Positions 45,640 through 54,475 of a stretch of DNA of 64,000 nt are shown piece after piece (position 1 is the stretch's first letter; every line of letters starts with the position of its first letter). The notes under the pieces were generated by a model. It was not told where the DNA came from and searched no databases. It saw only the letters and a list, made by a program, of their open reading frames with translations. The position numbers and the translations under genes are program-made. The stretch is from Tissierellales bacterium (GTDB lineage Bacteria; Bacillota; Clostridia; Tissierellales; VENL01), in assembly GCA_028280805.1 (NCBI GenBank), contig JANQLB010000130.1:1-64000 (forward strand). The letters run 5' to 3'.

Positions 45640-45813
45640 ATGTATAAGTTATTTGTTATTTTTCCTAAATTAACATGGATTGGAACAGATAGAATTTTAC
45701 TGAATATTATATTATGTAAAGTAATGTTGATAGAATTCGACACCATATCTGTAAATTCTACCTATAGAAGAATGGTGAAAAGTTTAAAAAGGGTAAGCTC
45801 GGTAAATTTCTGA
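45640..45813 (+). CDS. Doubtful small ORF after a terminator hairpin
   Basis: A 57-residue ORF (MYKLFVIFPKLTWIG...) with GGAGG 8 nt before its ATG. The product has a hydrophobic first half and a basic end, no recognised family and no Cys. The ribosome site is part of a terminator stem, so translation is uncertain and the ORF may be chance. The rest of 45490-45917 holds the two terminators and no other gene I can support. Confidence 0.2.
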   Translation: MYKLFVIFPKLTWIGTDRILLNIILCKVMLIEFDTISVNSTYRRMVKSLKRVSSVNF

Positions 45814-45917
45814 AACAGCTCAAAAGAAAATAATATTGGCATAATAAAAAATGATATATGTAATAAGGCAATAATTAGCATAAACAACAATATAATTGGG
45901 CAGAGAGGATGAGGAAA

Positions 45918-47723
45918 ATGATAAAGGTTAAGAATTCTAATAGTGACTTTAAAGGAATAGAGATAGTAGATAGTTATATATCATCTAAAGAGGAATTAAA
46001 ATTAGTGCTAATGGGTCATAAAAATCATGGAAAGAGTACTATTATAGGTAGACTTCTTGAAGATACCGACTCATTATCAAAAGGTAAATTAGATAACATA
46101 AAGAAGATATATGTTAAAAATTCAAAGAATGAACAGATTGAATATACTACAACAGATAGTATAAGATGCTTTCTTGAAACTGAGAAAAGAAGATATATTA
46201 TTACAGATGCTTTGTGCCATACTGAATTTTTAAAAAACATGGTTGAAGGAGATTCTAGAGCGGATGCTGCATTATTGGTGATTGACGTTAATGAAGGAAT
46301 TAAAGAAAATTCATTAAGAGATATATATATTCTTTCAATGCTGGGAGTTAAACAGGTTACAATACTGATAAATAAAATGGACTTGGTTGATTATGATAGA
46401 AAGGTTTATAGAAAAGTAGTAAATGAATTTATAAAATTTATAAATAAGATTGACGTCATACCTAAATCTTTTATACCTGTTAGTGCAGTAAATGGAGATA
46501 ATGTAGTAAATAAAACTGGAAATATGAGTTGGTATAAAGGTAATACGGTATTAGAGGAATTAAATAGCTTTTCAGTTAGAGATAATCCGGTTGATAAACC
46601 TTTTAGGATGCCTGTTAAGGATATATATGAATTTACTAAAGATGGTGAGAATAAGAGAATTATATCTGGCACTATAGCATCTGGTAAAATAAAAGCTGGA
46701 GATGAGATTGTTTTCTATCCTTCCGGTAAAAAAAGCATAATAAAAACGATAGAAAAGTCTAGTGGATGTCCACAGAATATTGTAGAAGCTAATTGTCAAT
46801 CTGATTTTACATTAAGCCAAGATGTTCATATTAAACGTGGAGAATTAACAACTAAATTAGATGAAAAAAAACCTCATGTAACTACAAGAGTTAGAGCTAA
46901 TTTATTATGGTTAGGAAAAAATCAGCTTCAGAAAGACAAAAAATATGTATTTAAGATTGGAAGCTTAAACGTAAAGATGGTTGTGGAAAAAATAAATAAA
47001 ATCATAGATATACCAACTCTTGAACTCCTTAATAAAGAAGAAATCAGTAAGAATGATGCAGCAGAATGTATTTTAAGGCTTGATAATGCTGTTAGTTTTG
47101 ATATTGATAAAGATATCATTGAGACCAATAGGTTTATAGTTTTTGATGATTATAATATTTGTGGAGGAGGATTAATATTAGAAGCTTTAGAGGATAAGCA
47201 GTCATGGGTAAGAGATAAGGTTATAATTAGGAACAATAAATGGGAAGAAAACCTCATAAACTATGAAGAAAGAGCAAAGAAATATATGCAAAATCCTATC
47301 TTAATAATAATAAATGGAGACAAAAGCTCAGAAACAAAAGACATTGCAAAGTTTCTGGAAAAGGAACTTTTTGATAGAAATAAACTTGTATATTACTTGG
47401 GAATTGAAAATTTCTTATATGGGGTAAATGCAGATTTAAATATAGTTTCAGATTCAAATAATAAAGAATATATGAGAAGATTTGCAGAAGTATCAAATAT
47501 TATCCTTGAAACAGGTCTTATTTTAGTTATGACCCTTGGACAACTTAGTTGTTATGACTTAGATATTATTAAGACAACTATTAATAATCATAATTTGATA
47601 GCTGTTTGGATTGGAGATAAGTCTGCTTCCAGTCTTGAATATGATTTATACACATTTAATCTTTCTAAATATGAAATAGTGCAGAAAATTATATTATTAT
47701 TAGAAGAGAAAAAAATTTTTTAG
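45918..47723 (+). CDS. CysN-CysC-like GTPase with degenerate motifs
   Basis: A 601-residue homologue of the fused sulfate adenylyltransferase GTPase (CysN, EF-Tu fold) and APS kinase (CysC). The GTPase part keeps the P-loop GHKNHGKST (33-41) and NKMDLVDY, but the G3 motif reads DALCH (97-101) instead of DTPGH. EF-Tu-like domains 2 and 3 follow. The C-terminal kinase-like part (about 459-601) keeps the outline (YLGIENFLYGVNADL, RRFAEVSNIILETG) but its P-loop GLSGSGKST has become INGDKSSET. No CysD subunit is in the window. So sulfate activation by the kinase half is doubtful. Start at 45918, 9 nt after AGAGAGG; ATG 45909 abuts that site. Confidence 0.78.
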   Translation: MIKVKNSNSDFKGIEIVDSYISSKEELKLVLMGHKNHGKSTIIGRLLEDTDSLSKGKLDNIKKIYVKNSKNEQIEYTTTDSIRCFLETEKRRYIITDALCHTEFLKNMVEGDSRADAALLVIDVNEGIKENSLRDIYILSMLGVKQVTILINKMDLVDYDRKVYRKVVNEFIKFINKIDVIPKSFIPVSAVNGDNVVNKTGNMSWYKGNTVLEELNSFSVRDNPVDKPFRMPVKDIYEFTKDGENKRIISGTIASGKIKAGDEIVFYPSGKKSIIKTIEKSSGCPQNIVEANCQSDFTLSQDVHIKRGELTTKLDEKKPHVTTRVRANLLWLGKNQLQKDKKYVFKIGSLNVKMVVEKINKIIDIPTLELLNKEEISKNDAAECILRLDNAVSFDIDKDIIETNRFIVFDDYNICGGGLILEALEDKQSWVRDKVIIRNNKWEENLINYEERAKKYMQNPILIIINGDKSSETKDIAKFLEKELFDRNKLVYYLGIENFLYGVNADLNIVSDSNNKEYMRRFAEVSNIILETGLILVMTLGQLSCYDLDIIKTTINNHNLIAVWIGDKSASSLEYDLYTFNLSKYEIVQKIILLLEEKKIF

Positions 47724-47739
47724 GTGAAGAGGTAATAAT

Positions 47740-47769
47740 AAGTGATTTGACAATATTGTCAAATCACTT
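47740..47769. terminator. 30-bp perfect palindrome between convergent genes
   Basis: AAGTGATTTGACAAT (47740-47754) is followed directly by its exact reverse complement (47755-47769). It overlaps the stop codon of the minus-strand CAP gene. It probably ends both convergent transcripts, though the T-runs are poor. Confidence 0.6.
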
Positions 47770-48661
47770 ATTTACCTATGAAGACTTCAGTGTAATAGTT
47801 TCCAACTATTCCGATACCTATATGGGTAAATTTTGAATTCATAATATTCGCCTTGTGTAGCGGAGAATTCATAAATCCATTATGAGCTCTATATACACTA
47901 TTAGTTCTACCAATGTTTTCACCATAAGCATTATATCTTATTCCCTTTTTTCTAATAAGAGAAGATGTTTTTCCAAAGTTTGGAGATGTATGTGAAAAGT
48001 AGCTAAAGTCGTACATATCTTGTGATTTAAGTTGTGCTATCTGACAAAGTTCATTATCAATTTTAAGTGGATGTAACCCTTCCGATTGTCTATCTCTATT
48101 TATAAATTCTAACAGTTTTTTCTTCTCATAAGTCATTACATGCTTTGGAAGAGATTCTAATAATTCATCAGAAGATTGTCTTGGTAATTCATTTACAGAA
48201 GCAGATTTAATAGCTTTCGACAGAGAGATTGAATTACTCCTTTTAGATGAATAATTTTTATCAGTTATTACCTTATTAGAAACTCTTTTAGTTGTAGTAA
48301 CTTTTTGATATGTAGCCTTATTGTCAGAATTATCTTCATTTACATTCTTACTCTCTCTTAAAATATTACTTTTAGTGTATTCCTTTTTAGCTGTTGAAAT
48401 TGAATAAGAATTCCTTTTAACACTATTTGAAGAATATGGTGATATATAATGATAATCATTAAAACTTTTTAAAGATTTTTGGACATTATTATTTACTGAT
48501 AATCCTTTTAAGCTGTATCCAGAGTTATATCCTAAATCAGTGTGATGTCTGCTGTTGTAAGTTACATTTCCGGCGTAGCTTATACTCATACCAGTTAAAG
48601 TGAAAAATATAAATGTTCCGGTAATTATGCTGATGACTATGTTTTTATTTCGCCTATCCAA
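47768..48661 (-). CDS. Secreted CAP-domain (SCP/PR1, YkwD-like) protein
   Basis: A 297-residue exported protein. A signal peptide or anchor covers about 8-35, followed by a Ser/Lys/Asn-rich low-complexity region (about 40-160) and a C-terminal CAP domain (about 180-297) with FINRDRQSEGLHPLKID, YFSHTSPNFGK, YGENIGR and FMNSPLHKANIMN. This is the YkwD type found on many Firmicute spores and cell surfaces; activity unknown. I chose TTG 48661, 9 nt after AAAGGA; the ATG six codons upstream has no ribosome site. Confidence 0.85.
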   Translation of the reverse strand: MDRRNKNIVISIITGTFIFFTLTGMSISYAGNVTYNSRHHTDLGYNSGYSLKGLSVNNNVQKSLKSFNDYHYISPYSSNSVKRNSYSISTAKKEYTKSNILRESKNVNEDNSDNKATYQKVTTTKRVSNKVITDKNYSSKRSNSISLSKAIKSASVNELPRQSSDELLESLPKHVMTYEKKKLLEFINRDRQSEGLHPLKIDNELCQIAQLKSQDMYDFSYFSHTSPNFGKTSSLIRKKGIRYNAYGENIGRTNSVYRAHNGFMNSPLHKANIMNSKFTHIGIGIVGNYYTEVFIGK

Positions 48662-48841
48662 AAACATCATTCCTTTCATTATTTAAATTATAATTATTAA
48701 TATATAGGTATTTTTCTTTCTCAATTATATAAATTCAACAATATCAAATATCATCCTTTGTGTAATATCTGCCAACTTAGAGTATAGATAGAAAGATTAA
48801 AGATATTAAAAAAATATGAAATTTTTTTTAAAAAATGAATG

Positions 48842-48898
48842 TTGACAAGATTACTAGGGTATATTATAATTAGTATGAAATCCAAGTAAGTTACTAGG
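48842..48898 (+). promoter_or_regulatory. iscR promoter with TTACTAGG direct repeats
   Basis: TTGACA (48842-48847), 17-bp spacer, TATAAT (48865-48870): an exact consensus promoter. TTACTAGG occurs in the spacer (48851-48858) and again 40 bp later (48891-48898), just before the gene. The repeats are candidate operators for autoregulation by the Rrf2 protein. Confidence 0.75.
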
Positions 48899-48917
48899 AT
48901 TTAAGAGAGGTGATATT

Positions 48918-49358
48918 ATGAAATTATCTACAAAAGGCAGATATGGGTTAAAAGCCATGTTTGAATTAGCTTTGAATGATGGCAAAGGTCCTATACCATT
49001 AAGAAATATTGCTGATAACCAGAACATTTCAGAACATTATCTAGAACAGCTTATTTCAGTACTTAAGAAAGGTAATTTAGTAAATAGCGTAAGGGGGTCT
49101 AAAGGAGGATATATGCTTACTAAGCCGCCAAGCAAAATTACAGTTGGCGAAATTATTAGAGCATTAGAAGGAGATATTGCTCCGTCTGATTGTGTTTTGG
49201 ATACCAAACATAATAATTGTATTAAGGAAGGATATTGTGCTACTAAACCCGTTTGGGAAAAAATAAGAGATAGCATAAATGAAGTAATTGATTCTATAAC
49301 CTTAGCTGATATGGTTGAAGATCAGCGCAAATTTAAAAAACAGGGGTTATATGTTTAA
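48918..49358 (+). CDS. iscR: Rrf2/IscR-family Fe-S-responsive regulator
   Basis: A 146-residue winged-helix regulator: MKLSTKGRYGLKAMFELAL, the recognition region ISEHYLEQLISVLKKGNLV, the wing SVRGSKGGYML and a three-cysteine cluster segment (SDCVLDTKHNNCIKEGYC) likely to bind an Fe-S cluster. It precedes iscS and iscU, as in most Clostridia, and should control this operon. The cluster type is not shown by sequence. Confidence 0.92.
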   Translation: MKLSTKGRYGLKAMFELALNDGKGPIPLRNIADNQNISEHYLEQLISVLKKGNLVNSVRGSKGGYMLTKPPSKITVGEIIRALEGDIAPSDCVLDTKHNNCIKEGYCATKPVWEKIRDSINEVIDSITLADMVEDQRKFKKQGLYV

Positions 49359-49422
49359 TACATAAATTTAAATTTTAATTCTATATAAATTTTGAAAGGG
49401 TATAAGAATGGAGGCGATTTGT

Positions 49423-50601
49423 GTGGTTAAGAATATTTATTTAGATAATGCGGCTACAACACCGGTAAAAAAAGAAGTTTTAGAAGAAATGATTCCTTAT
49501 TTTACCGAAAGATATGGCAATCCATCTAGTATTTATAAAATTGGGAGAGAGTCAAAGATTGCATTAGATGGGGCAAGAGAGAAAGTTGCCAATGCTATAG
49601 GTGCAGCTTCTAAGGAAATATATTTTACAAGCGGAGGAAGTGAAGCAGACAACTGGGCTATAAAAGGTGTAGCTTTTGCTAATAAAGAAAAAGGTAACCA
49701 TATTATTACTACAAAAATTGAACACCATGGCATATTACACACGTGTCAATATCTTGAAAAACATGGATTTGAAGTTACCTATTTAGACGTAGATAAATAT
49801 GGAATTATAGATTTAGAACAGCTTGAAAATTCCATAAAAGAAAATACAATCCTTATTTCGGTTATGTTTGCAAATAATGAAATAGGTTCTATACAGCCTA
49901 TTAAAGAAATTGGACAATTAGCAAAAAAGAATAATGTATACTTTCATACTGATGCTATTCAAGCTGTTGGTAAATTAAAAATAGATGTAAATGATTTAAA
50001 TGTTGATATGTTGTCAATGTCTGCTCATAAGCTTTATGGACCTAAAGGAATTGGAGCATTGTATATTAAAAAGGGAGTTAAAATTCATTCACATATTCAT
50101 GGTGGAGTTCAAGAAAAAAATAGGAGAGCCGGAACAGAGAATATTCCTTCTATTATAGGTTTTGGTAAGGCAGTAGAGTTAGCTTATGAAAACATAGACG
50201 AGAATAATCAAAGATTAATTAAACTAAGAGATAGATTAATAAATGAAATAAAATCTAAGATTAGTCATGTGATATTGAATGGACATCCAGAAAAACGATT
50301 ACCTAATAATGTAAGTGTTTGTTTTGAATTTATTGAAGGAGAAGCTTTGCTTTTAAGTCTTGATATGGTAGGTATAGCCGGCTCCAGTGGATCAGCTTGC
50401 ACATCAGGGTCTTTGGATCCATCTCATGTATTATTATCTATCGGACTGATTCATGAAATAGCACACGGGTCATTAAGACTTTCTTTAGGAGATTTCAATA
50501 CAGAAGAAGAAGTTGATTATGTAGTTGAACAGCTTGTTATTATAGTAGATAGATTAAGAAGAATGTCACCATTATATGAAAAAGTAAAGGGGGAAGCATA
50601 A
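49423..50601 (+). CDS. iscS: Cysteine desulfurase
   Basis: PLP enzyme that takes sulfur from cysteine for Fe-S clusters and tRNA thiolation; 392 residues. It has YLDNAATTPVKKEVLEEM, IEHHGILHTCQYLE, HTDAIQAVGK, MSAHKLYGPKGIGAL (PLP Lys) and GSSGSACTSGSLDPSHVL (persulfide Cys). I chose GTG 49423, 8 nt after GGAGG, because the family starts near KNIYLDNAATT; ATG 49408, with AAAGGG upstream, adds five residues and is also possible. One-base overlap with iscU. Confidence 0.95.
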   Translation: MVKNIYLDNAATTPVKKEVLEEMIPYFTERYGNPSSIYKIGRESKIALDGAREKVANAIGAASKEIYFTSGGSEADNWAIKGVAFANKEKGNHIITTKIEHHGILHTCQYLEKHGFEVTYLDVDKYGIIDLEQLENSIKENTILISVMFANNEIGSIQPIKEIGQLAKKNNVYFHTDAIQAVGKLKIDVNDLNVDMLSMSAHKLYGPKGIGALYIKKGVKIHSHIHGGVQEKNRRAGTENIPSIIGFGKAVELAYENIDENNQRLIKLRDRLINEIKSKISHVILNGHPEKRLPNNVSVCFEFIEGEALLLSLDMVGIAGSSGSACTSGSLDPSHVLLSIGLIHEIAHGSLRLSLGDFNTEEEVDYVVEQLVIIVDRLRRMSPLYEKVKGEA

Positions 50602-51023
50602 TGTATTCGGAAATAGTTATGGAACACTTTCAAAATCCGAGAAATGTAGGAGAAATAGAGAACGCTGATGGAATAGGAGAAGTAGGAAATCCTAAATGTG
50701 GAGATATAATGAAAATGTATATTAAAATTGAAGATAATGTTATTGTAGATGTAAAATTTAAAACTTTTGGCTGCGGATCTGCTATAGCAAGTTCAAGTAT
50801 GACTACAGAGCTAATAAAAGGTAAAACTATTAAAGAAGCACTGCAATTAACAAATAAAGACGTAGCACAAGCTTTAGGAGGACTGCCTCCCGTTAAGGTA
50901 CATTGTTCTGTATTAGCTGAACAAGCTGTAAAGGCTGCACTCTTAGATTATTCTAAGAGAAATAACATAATAATTGAAGAATTAGAAGGTTTTGACCCTA
51001 CAGAGGATGTTCACCATCATTAA
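50601..51023 (+). CDS. iscU: Fe-S cluster scaffold protein IscU/NifU-like
   Basis: A 140-residue scaffold: HFQNPRNVGEIENADGIGEVG, then the three ligand cysteines in NPKCGD, FGCGSAIASSSM and VHCSVLAEQAV. The Asp after the first Cys is kept. It ends in three His (EDVHHH), seen in some clostridial members. Translationally coupled to iscS. mnmA follows after a terminator. Confidence 0.95.
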   Translation: MYSEIVMEHFQNPRNVGEIENADGIGEVGNPKCGDIMKMYIKIEDNVIVDVKFKTFGCGSAIASSSMTTELIKGKTIKEALQLTNKDVAQALGGLPPVKVHCSVLAEQAVKAALLDYSKRNNIIIEELEGFDPTEDVHHH

Positions 51024-51040
51024 GGTTTTATAAATATAAA

Positions 51041-51160
51041 TTAAGACTTAAGTTGAAGTGTAATTTTAACTTCATTTGAACGTGTATTCGTCTTATACGG
51101 ATACTATATAGTTTTTTATTTTTAGCTTTAAAAGTGAAAATAATAGAATTGTAAGCTATT
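51041..51160 (-). repeat. Dispersed hairpin element, reverse-oriented copy
   Basis: Read on the minus strand this matches 33970-34095 over nearly its full length: GCTTTTAAAGC-type centre (here AGCTTTAAAAGT on the plus strand), CGTCTTAT, and the end TTAAGACTTAAG. The outer stem of the 34-kb copy is partly lost here, so pairing is less well kept than sequence. It lies between iscU and the terminator before mnmA. Confidence 0.7.
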
Positions 51161-51161
51161 A

Positions 51162-51195
51162 CAAAAAAACTGCTGTTTAAACAGTAGTTTTTTTG
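51162..51195 (+). terminator. Terminator of the isc operon
   Basis: AAAAAAACTGCTGTTT pairs with AAACAGTAGTTTTTTT (51162-51177 with 51179-51194, one G-T pair), with seven T at the end. Confidence 0.85.
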
Positions 51196-51260
51196 TTGAA
51201 AATAATAGTAAAGAGATGTAAAATATTATTTATGGATGGTTACGTAAATGAGGTGAAAGT

Positions 51261-52352
51261 ATGGACAAGAATAAAGTGGTAATAGGAATGAGTGGTGGAG
51301 TAGACAGTTCTGTAGCTGCATATCTTCTTAAAAAGCAAAATTACGATGTGATTGGTGTCACTATGCAGATATGGCAGGATAAGAATAAGGAAACAGTAGA
51401 AAATGAGGGAGGATGCTGTTCACTTTCGGCTGTAGAAGATGCCAGGATCGTGTGTAGTAAACTTGACATTCCACATTATGTAATGAATTTTAAAGATATA
51501 TTTGAGAAAAAGGTTATAAATTATTTTATAAACGAATATGGAAAGGGTAGAACGCCAAATCCTTGTATAGCCTGTAATAGATATATAAAATTTGAAGAAC
51601 TTTTAAGAAGAACTCACGCACTGGGAGCTTATTATGTTTCAACCGGACATTATGCAAGAATAATATATGATAAAAATAAAAACAGGTATTTATTAAAAAA
51701 ATCTGATGCAGTTAAAAAAGACCAGACATATGCTTTGTATAATTTAACTCAAGAGCAGTTAAAGCATACATTAATGCCTTTAGGAGAGTTTAATAATAAA
51801 GATGAAGTGAGAGAAATTGCCAGAGAATTAGGTTTTATAGTTGCAGATAAACCTGATAGTCAAGAAATCTGCTTTGTTGAAGGTGATGATTATGGAAAAT
51901 TTATACAACAAAATGCTGATTATGATATAAAGCCGGGAAATTTTGTTAATACTAAAGGTGATATAGTTGGAAAACATAAAGGAATAACTAATTATACAAT
52001 AGGACAGAGAAAAAGACTTGGTTTATCATTAGGAAAACCTGTTTATGTTGTAGATATTAACCCTCATAAGAATGAAGTAGTAATAGGATATGATGATGAA
52101 ATTTTTAATTCTCAGCTTATAGCTGATGATATAAACTTAATATCTATAGATAAATTAGATAAACCTATGAAAGTTAAAGCTAAAATAAGGTATAATTTTA
52201 AAGAAGTACCAGCTACAATTGAACCTTATAACAACAAACAAATAAAGGTTTTATTTGAAAGTCCTGTAAGAGCAATAACTCCCGGCCAATCTGTTGTATT
52301 TTACAATGATGACGTAGTAGTAGGAGGAGGAACGATTTTTAAGATTAAATAA
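51261..52352 (+). CDS. mnmA: tRNA-specific 2-thiouridylase MnmA
   Basis: Puts sulfur on U34 of Lys, Glu and Gln tRNAs. The 363 residues have the PP-loop [21 protein letters not shown] (first catalytic Cys), [19 protein letters not shown] (second catalytic Cys) and TIGQRKRLG. Sulfur should come from the IscS gene just upstream. GAGGTG precedes the ATG. Confidence 0.95.
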   Translation: MDKNKVVIGMSGGVDSSVAAYLLKKQNYDVIGVTMQIWQDKNKETVENEGGCCSLSAVEDARIVCSKLDIPHYVMNFKDIFEKKVINYFINEYGKGRTPNPCIACNRYIKFEELLRRTHALGAYYVSTGHYARIIYDKNKNRYLLKKSDAVKKDQTYALYNLTQEQLKHTLMPLGEFNNKDEVREIARELGFIVADKPDSQEICFVEGDDYGKFIQQNADYDIKPGNFVNTKGDIVGKHKGITNYTIGQRKRLGLSLGKPVYVVDINPHKNEVVIGYDDEIFNSQLIADDINLISIDKLDKPMKVKAKIRYNFKEVPATIEPYNNKQIKVLFESPVRAITPGQSVVFYNDDVVVGGGTIFKIK

Positions 52353-52426
52353 TACAAATCTTCTTAATGTGAAATAATAAATATTAAAATTATTTTAATA
52401 TTTAAACATTAAGAGGAGTTTTGCAT

Positions 52427-52963
52427 ATGAAAAAAGAAAAAGATATTATAAACGTTCCGGTTTTAGATAAAACAAATGGTAAAAAAATTGCGTCTGTTAA
52501 AGATATTATATATTCAAAGACAAAATTTAGAATTATAGCTTTTTTAGTATCAGAAAAAGGAATTTTTACTTCACCTAAAATTATAAAGTTTAAGGAAATT
52601 GATTCTTTTGGAGAAGATGTAGTTATGGTAAATGGTAAAACAGTTATTGAGGATGCAGAAGTAATTCCTGAAATTACAAGTTTACTTAAGGAAAAAAGAA
52701 AAATAATAGGTGAAGGTGTTTTATCTGAAGATGGAGAAGATATAGGTATTATAAGAGATACAGTTTTTGATGAAGAAAGTGGTAAGGTTTTGGGATTTAT
52801 CATTACAAATGGTGTTTTTGATGATATGAGAGAAGGTAGGTTTGTATTACCATATATTAAAGGTATTAAATTTGGTGAAGATGTATTAATAGTACCTAAT
52901 CAAATCAAAGGTCAAGTTGAAAAAAATAAGGAAACTTTCAAAAAACTTCTAGAATTGCATTGA
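52427..52963 (+). CDS. PRC-barrel domain protein
   Basis: A 178-residue cytoplasmic protein with two PRC-barrel units (about 8-80 and 88-155): VPVLDKTNGKKIASVKDIIYS and the parallel VLSEDGEDIGIIRDTVFD. Such proteins often stand beside mnmA and alaS in Clostridia; function unknown. ATG 52427 has GAGGAG 8 nt upstream. A 25-nt palindrome of A and T (52379-52403) stands between it and mnmA. Confidence 0.85.
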   Translation: MKKEKDIINVPVLDKTNGKKIASVKDIIYSKTKFRIIAFLVSEKGIFTSPKIIKFKEIDSFGEDVVMVNGKTVIEDAEVIPEITSLLKEKRKIIGEGVLSEDGEDIGIIRDTVFDEESGKVLGFIITNGVFDDMREGRFVLPYIKGIKFGEDVLIVPNQIKGQVEKNKETFKKLLELH

Positions 52964-53013
52964 CAATAAAGTAGCAAAATAATAATATCCAGCAAAAAAA
53001 AGGAGTGAATATA

Positions 53014-53175
53014 ATGCAGAGAAAATTCATGTCAGGTATGATAGCTGGAAGCATTATTGGTGCTGCGGCAGGAATGTATACTTTTACGAAAATGACTCCA
53101 AGACAAAGAAGAAAAATGATGAAAACAAGTAAAAGTATGCTTAATAATGTCATGAGTAATATGAATATATTTTAA
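53014..53175 (+). CDS. Small YtxH-like membrane peptide
   Basis: A 53-residue gene with AAGGAGTG before its ATG. MQRKFMSGMIAGSIIGAAAGMY gives one short Gly/Ala-rich membrane segment, followed by a basic helix (PRQRRKMMKTSK). This is the layout of very small YtxH/YtxH-like proteins found before the AI-2E family gene in this gene neighbourhood. Role unknown. Confidence 0.75.
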   Translation: MQRKFMSGMIAGSIIGAAAGMYTFTKMTPRQRRKMMKTSKSMLNNVMSNMNIF

Positions 53176-53187
53176 ATGACATATCAA

Positions 53188-53206
53188 AAGGCAGCTTTGC
53201 TGCCTT
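53188..53206 (+). terminator. Hairpin after the YtxH-like gene
   Basis: AAGGCAGC (53188-53195) pairs with GCTGCCTT (53199-53206), loop TTT. No T-run follows, so termination may be partial and the AI-2E gene may still be cotranscribed. Confidence 0.55.
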
Positions 53207-53231
53207 CAATACATAAGTGAGGGGGATTATA

Positions 53232-54410
53232 ATGGAATATCTTTTAACATTAGTTGATTATTTAAGAATTATATTTATTGCAGCAATACTTGGGTTAACA
53301 ATATATTACTTAATTAATATTGGTAATAGATATGTAGCAGATAATAGAAAATTTCAGATAACTAGAAAACATATAATTACTACAGTTTTTATTGCTTTAT
53401 TAATATTACTAATATACTACATATTTAATGATTCTTCACAAATTGCAGGATTAATTTCTCCTGTTTTATACTCAATAGCATTTGCTTATTTACTTAATCC
53501 TTTTGTAAATTTTTTAGAGGGAAAAGGAATTTCTAGGTTGTGGGGAACTCTTATAGTCTACTTAGTATTAGCAGGCTTTGTAATTGTCATAGGATTATCG
53601 TTTTTCCCTAAAATTAGTGCAGAATTTAAAAATTTTGTAGATCTGTTACCTGATTATTCTGTAGAAGCTATTGATTTTTTTAATGATTTATATACTAACT
53701 ACACCTCTAACGTTGAAAATCTTCCTGATGAATTTCAAGGTGTAAAAGATATAGTTAGCCAGAATATAAGCAGAATTGAAAGTCTGCTGATAAATTCTAT
53801 TGAAAATCTTATGAATTCTGTAATTAATATGTTTTCTAAAGTTCTTGGGTTGGTAGTAATACCTGTTTTGACCTTTTACTTTATCAAAGATAAAGATATG
53901 TTTAAAAAGAAAATTTATTTAATTATACCTAAGAAATATAGAGCTGATTGTATAAGAATTTCTAGAGAAATAGACTCCGTATTATCTAAATTTATCAGAG
54001 GTCAAATGATTATAGCTTTGTTCGTAGGAGTTACTACTATTATTGGACTGATGATTATCGGAATTGATTTTGCTATGCTTATAGGATTAATTGCGGGGTT
54101 AGCAAATTTTATTCCTTTCTTTGGACCAATTATAGGAACAATACCTGCATTATTTTTTGCTTTATTAGATGATCCAATGAAAATAATATGGGTAATAATC
54201 TTATTTACTGTTATACAGCAGCTAGAGAGTAATATATTGGCTCCTAAAATTGTAGGTGATAGTGTTGGAATTCATCCTGTAGTAGTAATTCTGGCTCTTT
54301 TAATAGGAGCTAGCTTAATGGGTATCGTTGGTATGTTATTAGCAGTGCCTGTTGCCGGGGTAATCAAAATATTAAGCAGTTTTGTCATAGAAAAACTTAC
54401 ACATACCTAG
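53232..54410 (+). CDS. AI-2E family transporter (TqsA/YdiK-like membrane protein)
   Basis: A 392-residue integral membrane protein with about eight hydrophobic segments. The family pattern is clear at the C-terminus: IGLIAGLANFIPFFGPIIG, TVIQQLESNILAPKIVGDSVGIHPVVVI. Members export AI-2 or other small solutes or exchange Na+/H+; the substrate here is not known. ATG 53232 has GAGGGGG upstream; the GTG at 53217 lies before that site. Confidence 0.88.
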   Translation: MEYLLTLVDYLRIIFIAAILGLTIYYLINIGNRYVADNRKFQITRKHIITTVFIALLILLIYYIFNDSSQIAGLISPVLYSIAFAYLLNPFVNFLEGKGISRLWGTLIVYLVLAGFVIVIGLSFFPKISAEFKNFVDLLPDYSVEAIDFFNDLYTNYTSNVENLPDEFQGVKDIVSQNISRIESLLINSIENLMNSVINMFSKVLGLVVIPVLTFYFIKDKDMFKKKIYLIIPKKYRADCIRISREIDSVLSKFIRGQMIIALFVGVTTIIGLMIIGIDFAMLIGLIAGLANFIPFFGPIIGTIPALFFALLDDPMKIIWVIILFTVIQQLESNILAPKIVGDSVGIHPVVVILALLIGASLMGIVGMLLAVPVAGVIKILSSFVIEKLTHT

Positions 54411-54414
54411 TGTA

Positions 54415-54443
54415 TTGACAAAAAAATACTTTTTAAATATAAT
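54415..54443 (+). promoter_or_regulatory. Sigma-A promoter of alaS
   Basis: TTGACA (54415-54420), 17-bp spacer, TATAAT (54438-54443). The start would be near 54450, leaving a leader of only about 26 nt, too short for a T-box. Confidence 0.85.
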
Positions 54444-54475
54444 CCTAGATATAGATGAACAAGGGAGTGACACTA

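Noticed and set aside
52402-52803. Minus-strand ORF of 133 codons opposite the PRC-barrel gene
   Set aside because: Shadow of a real gene; no ribosome site or recognisable protein pattern.
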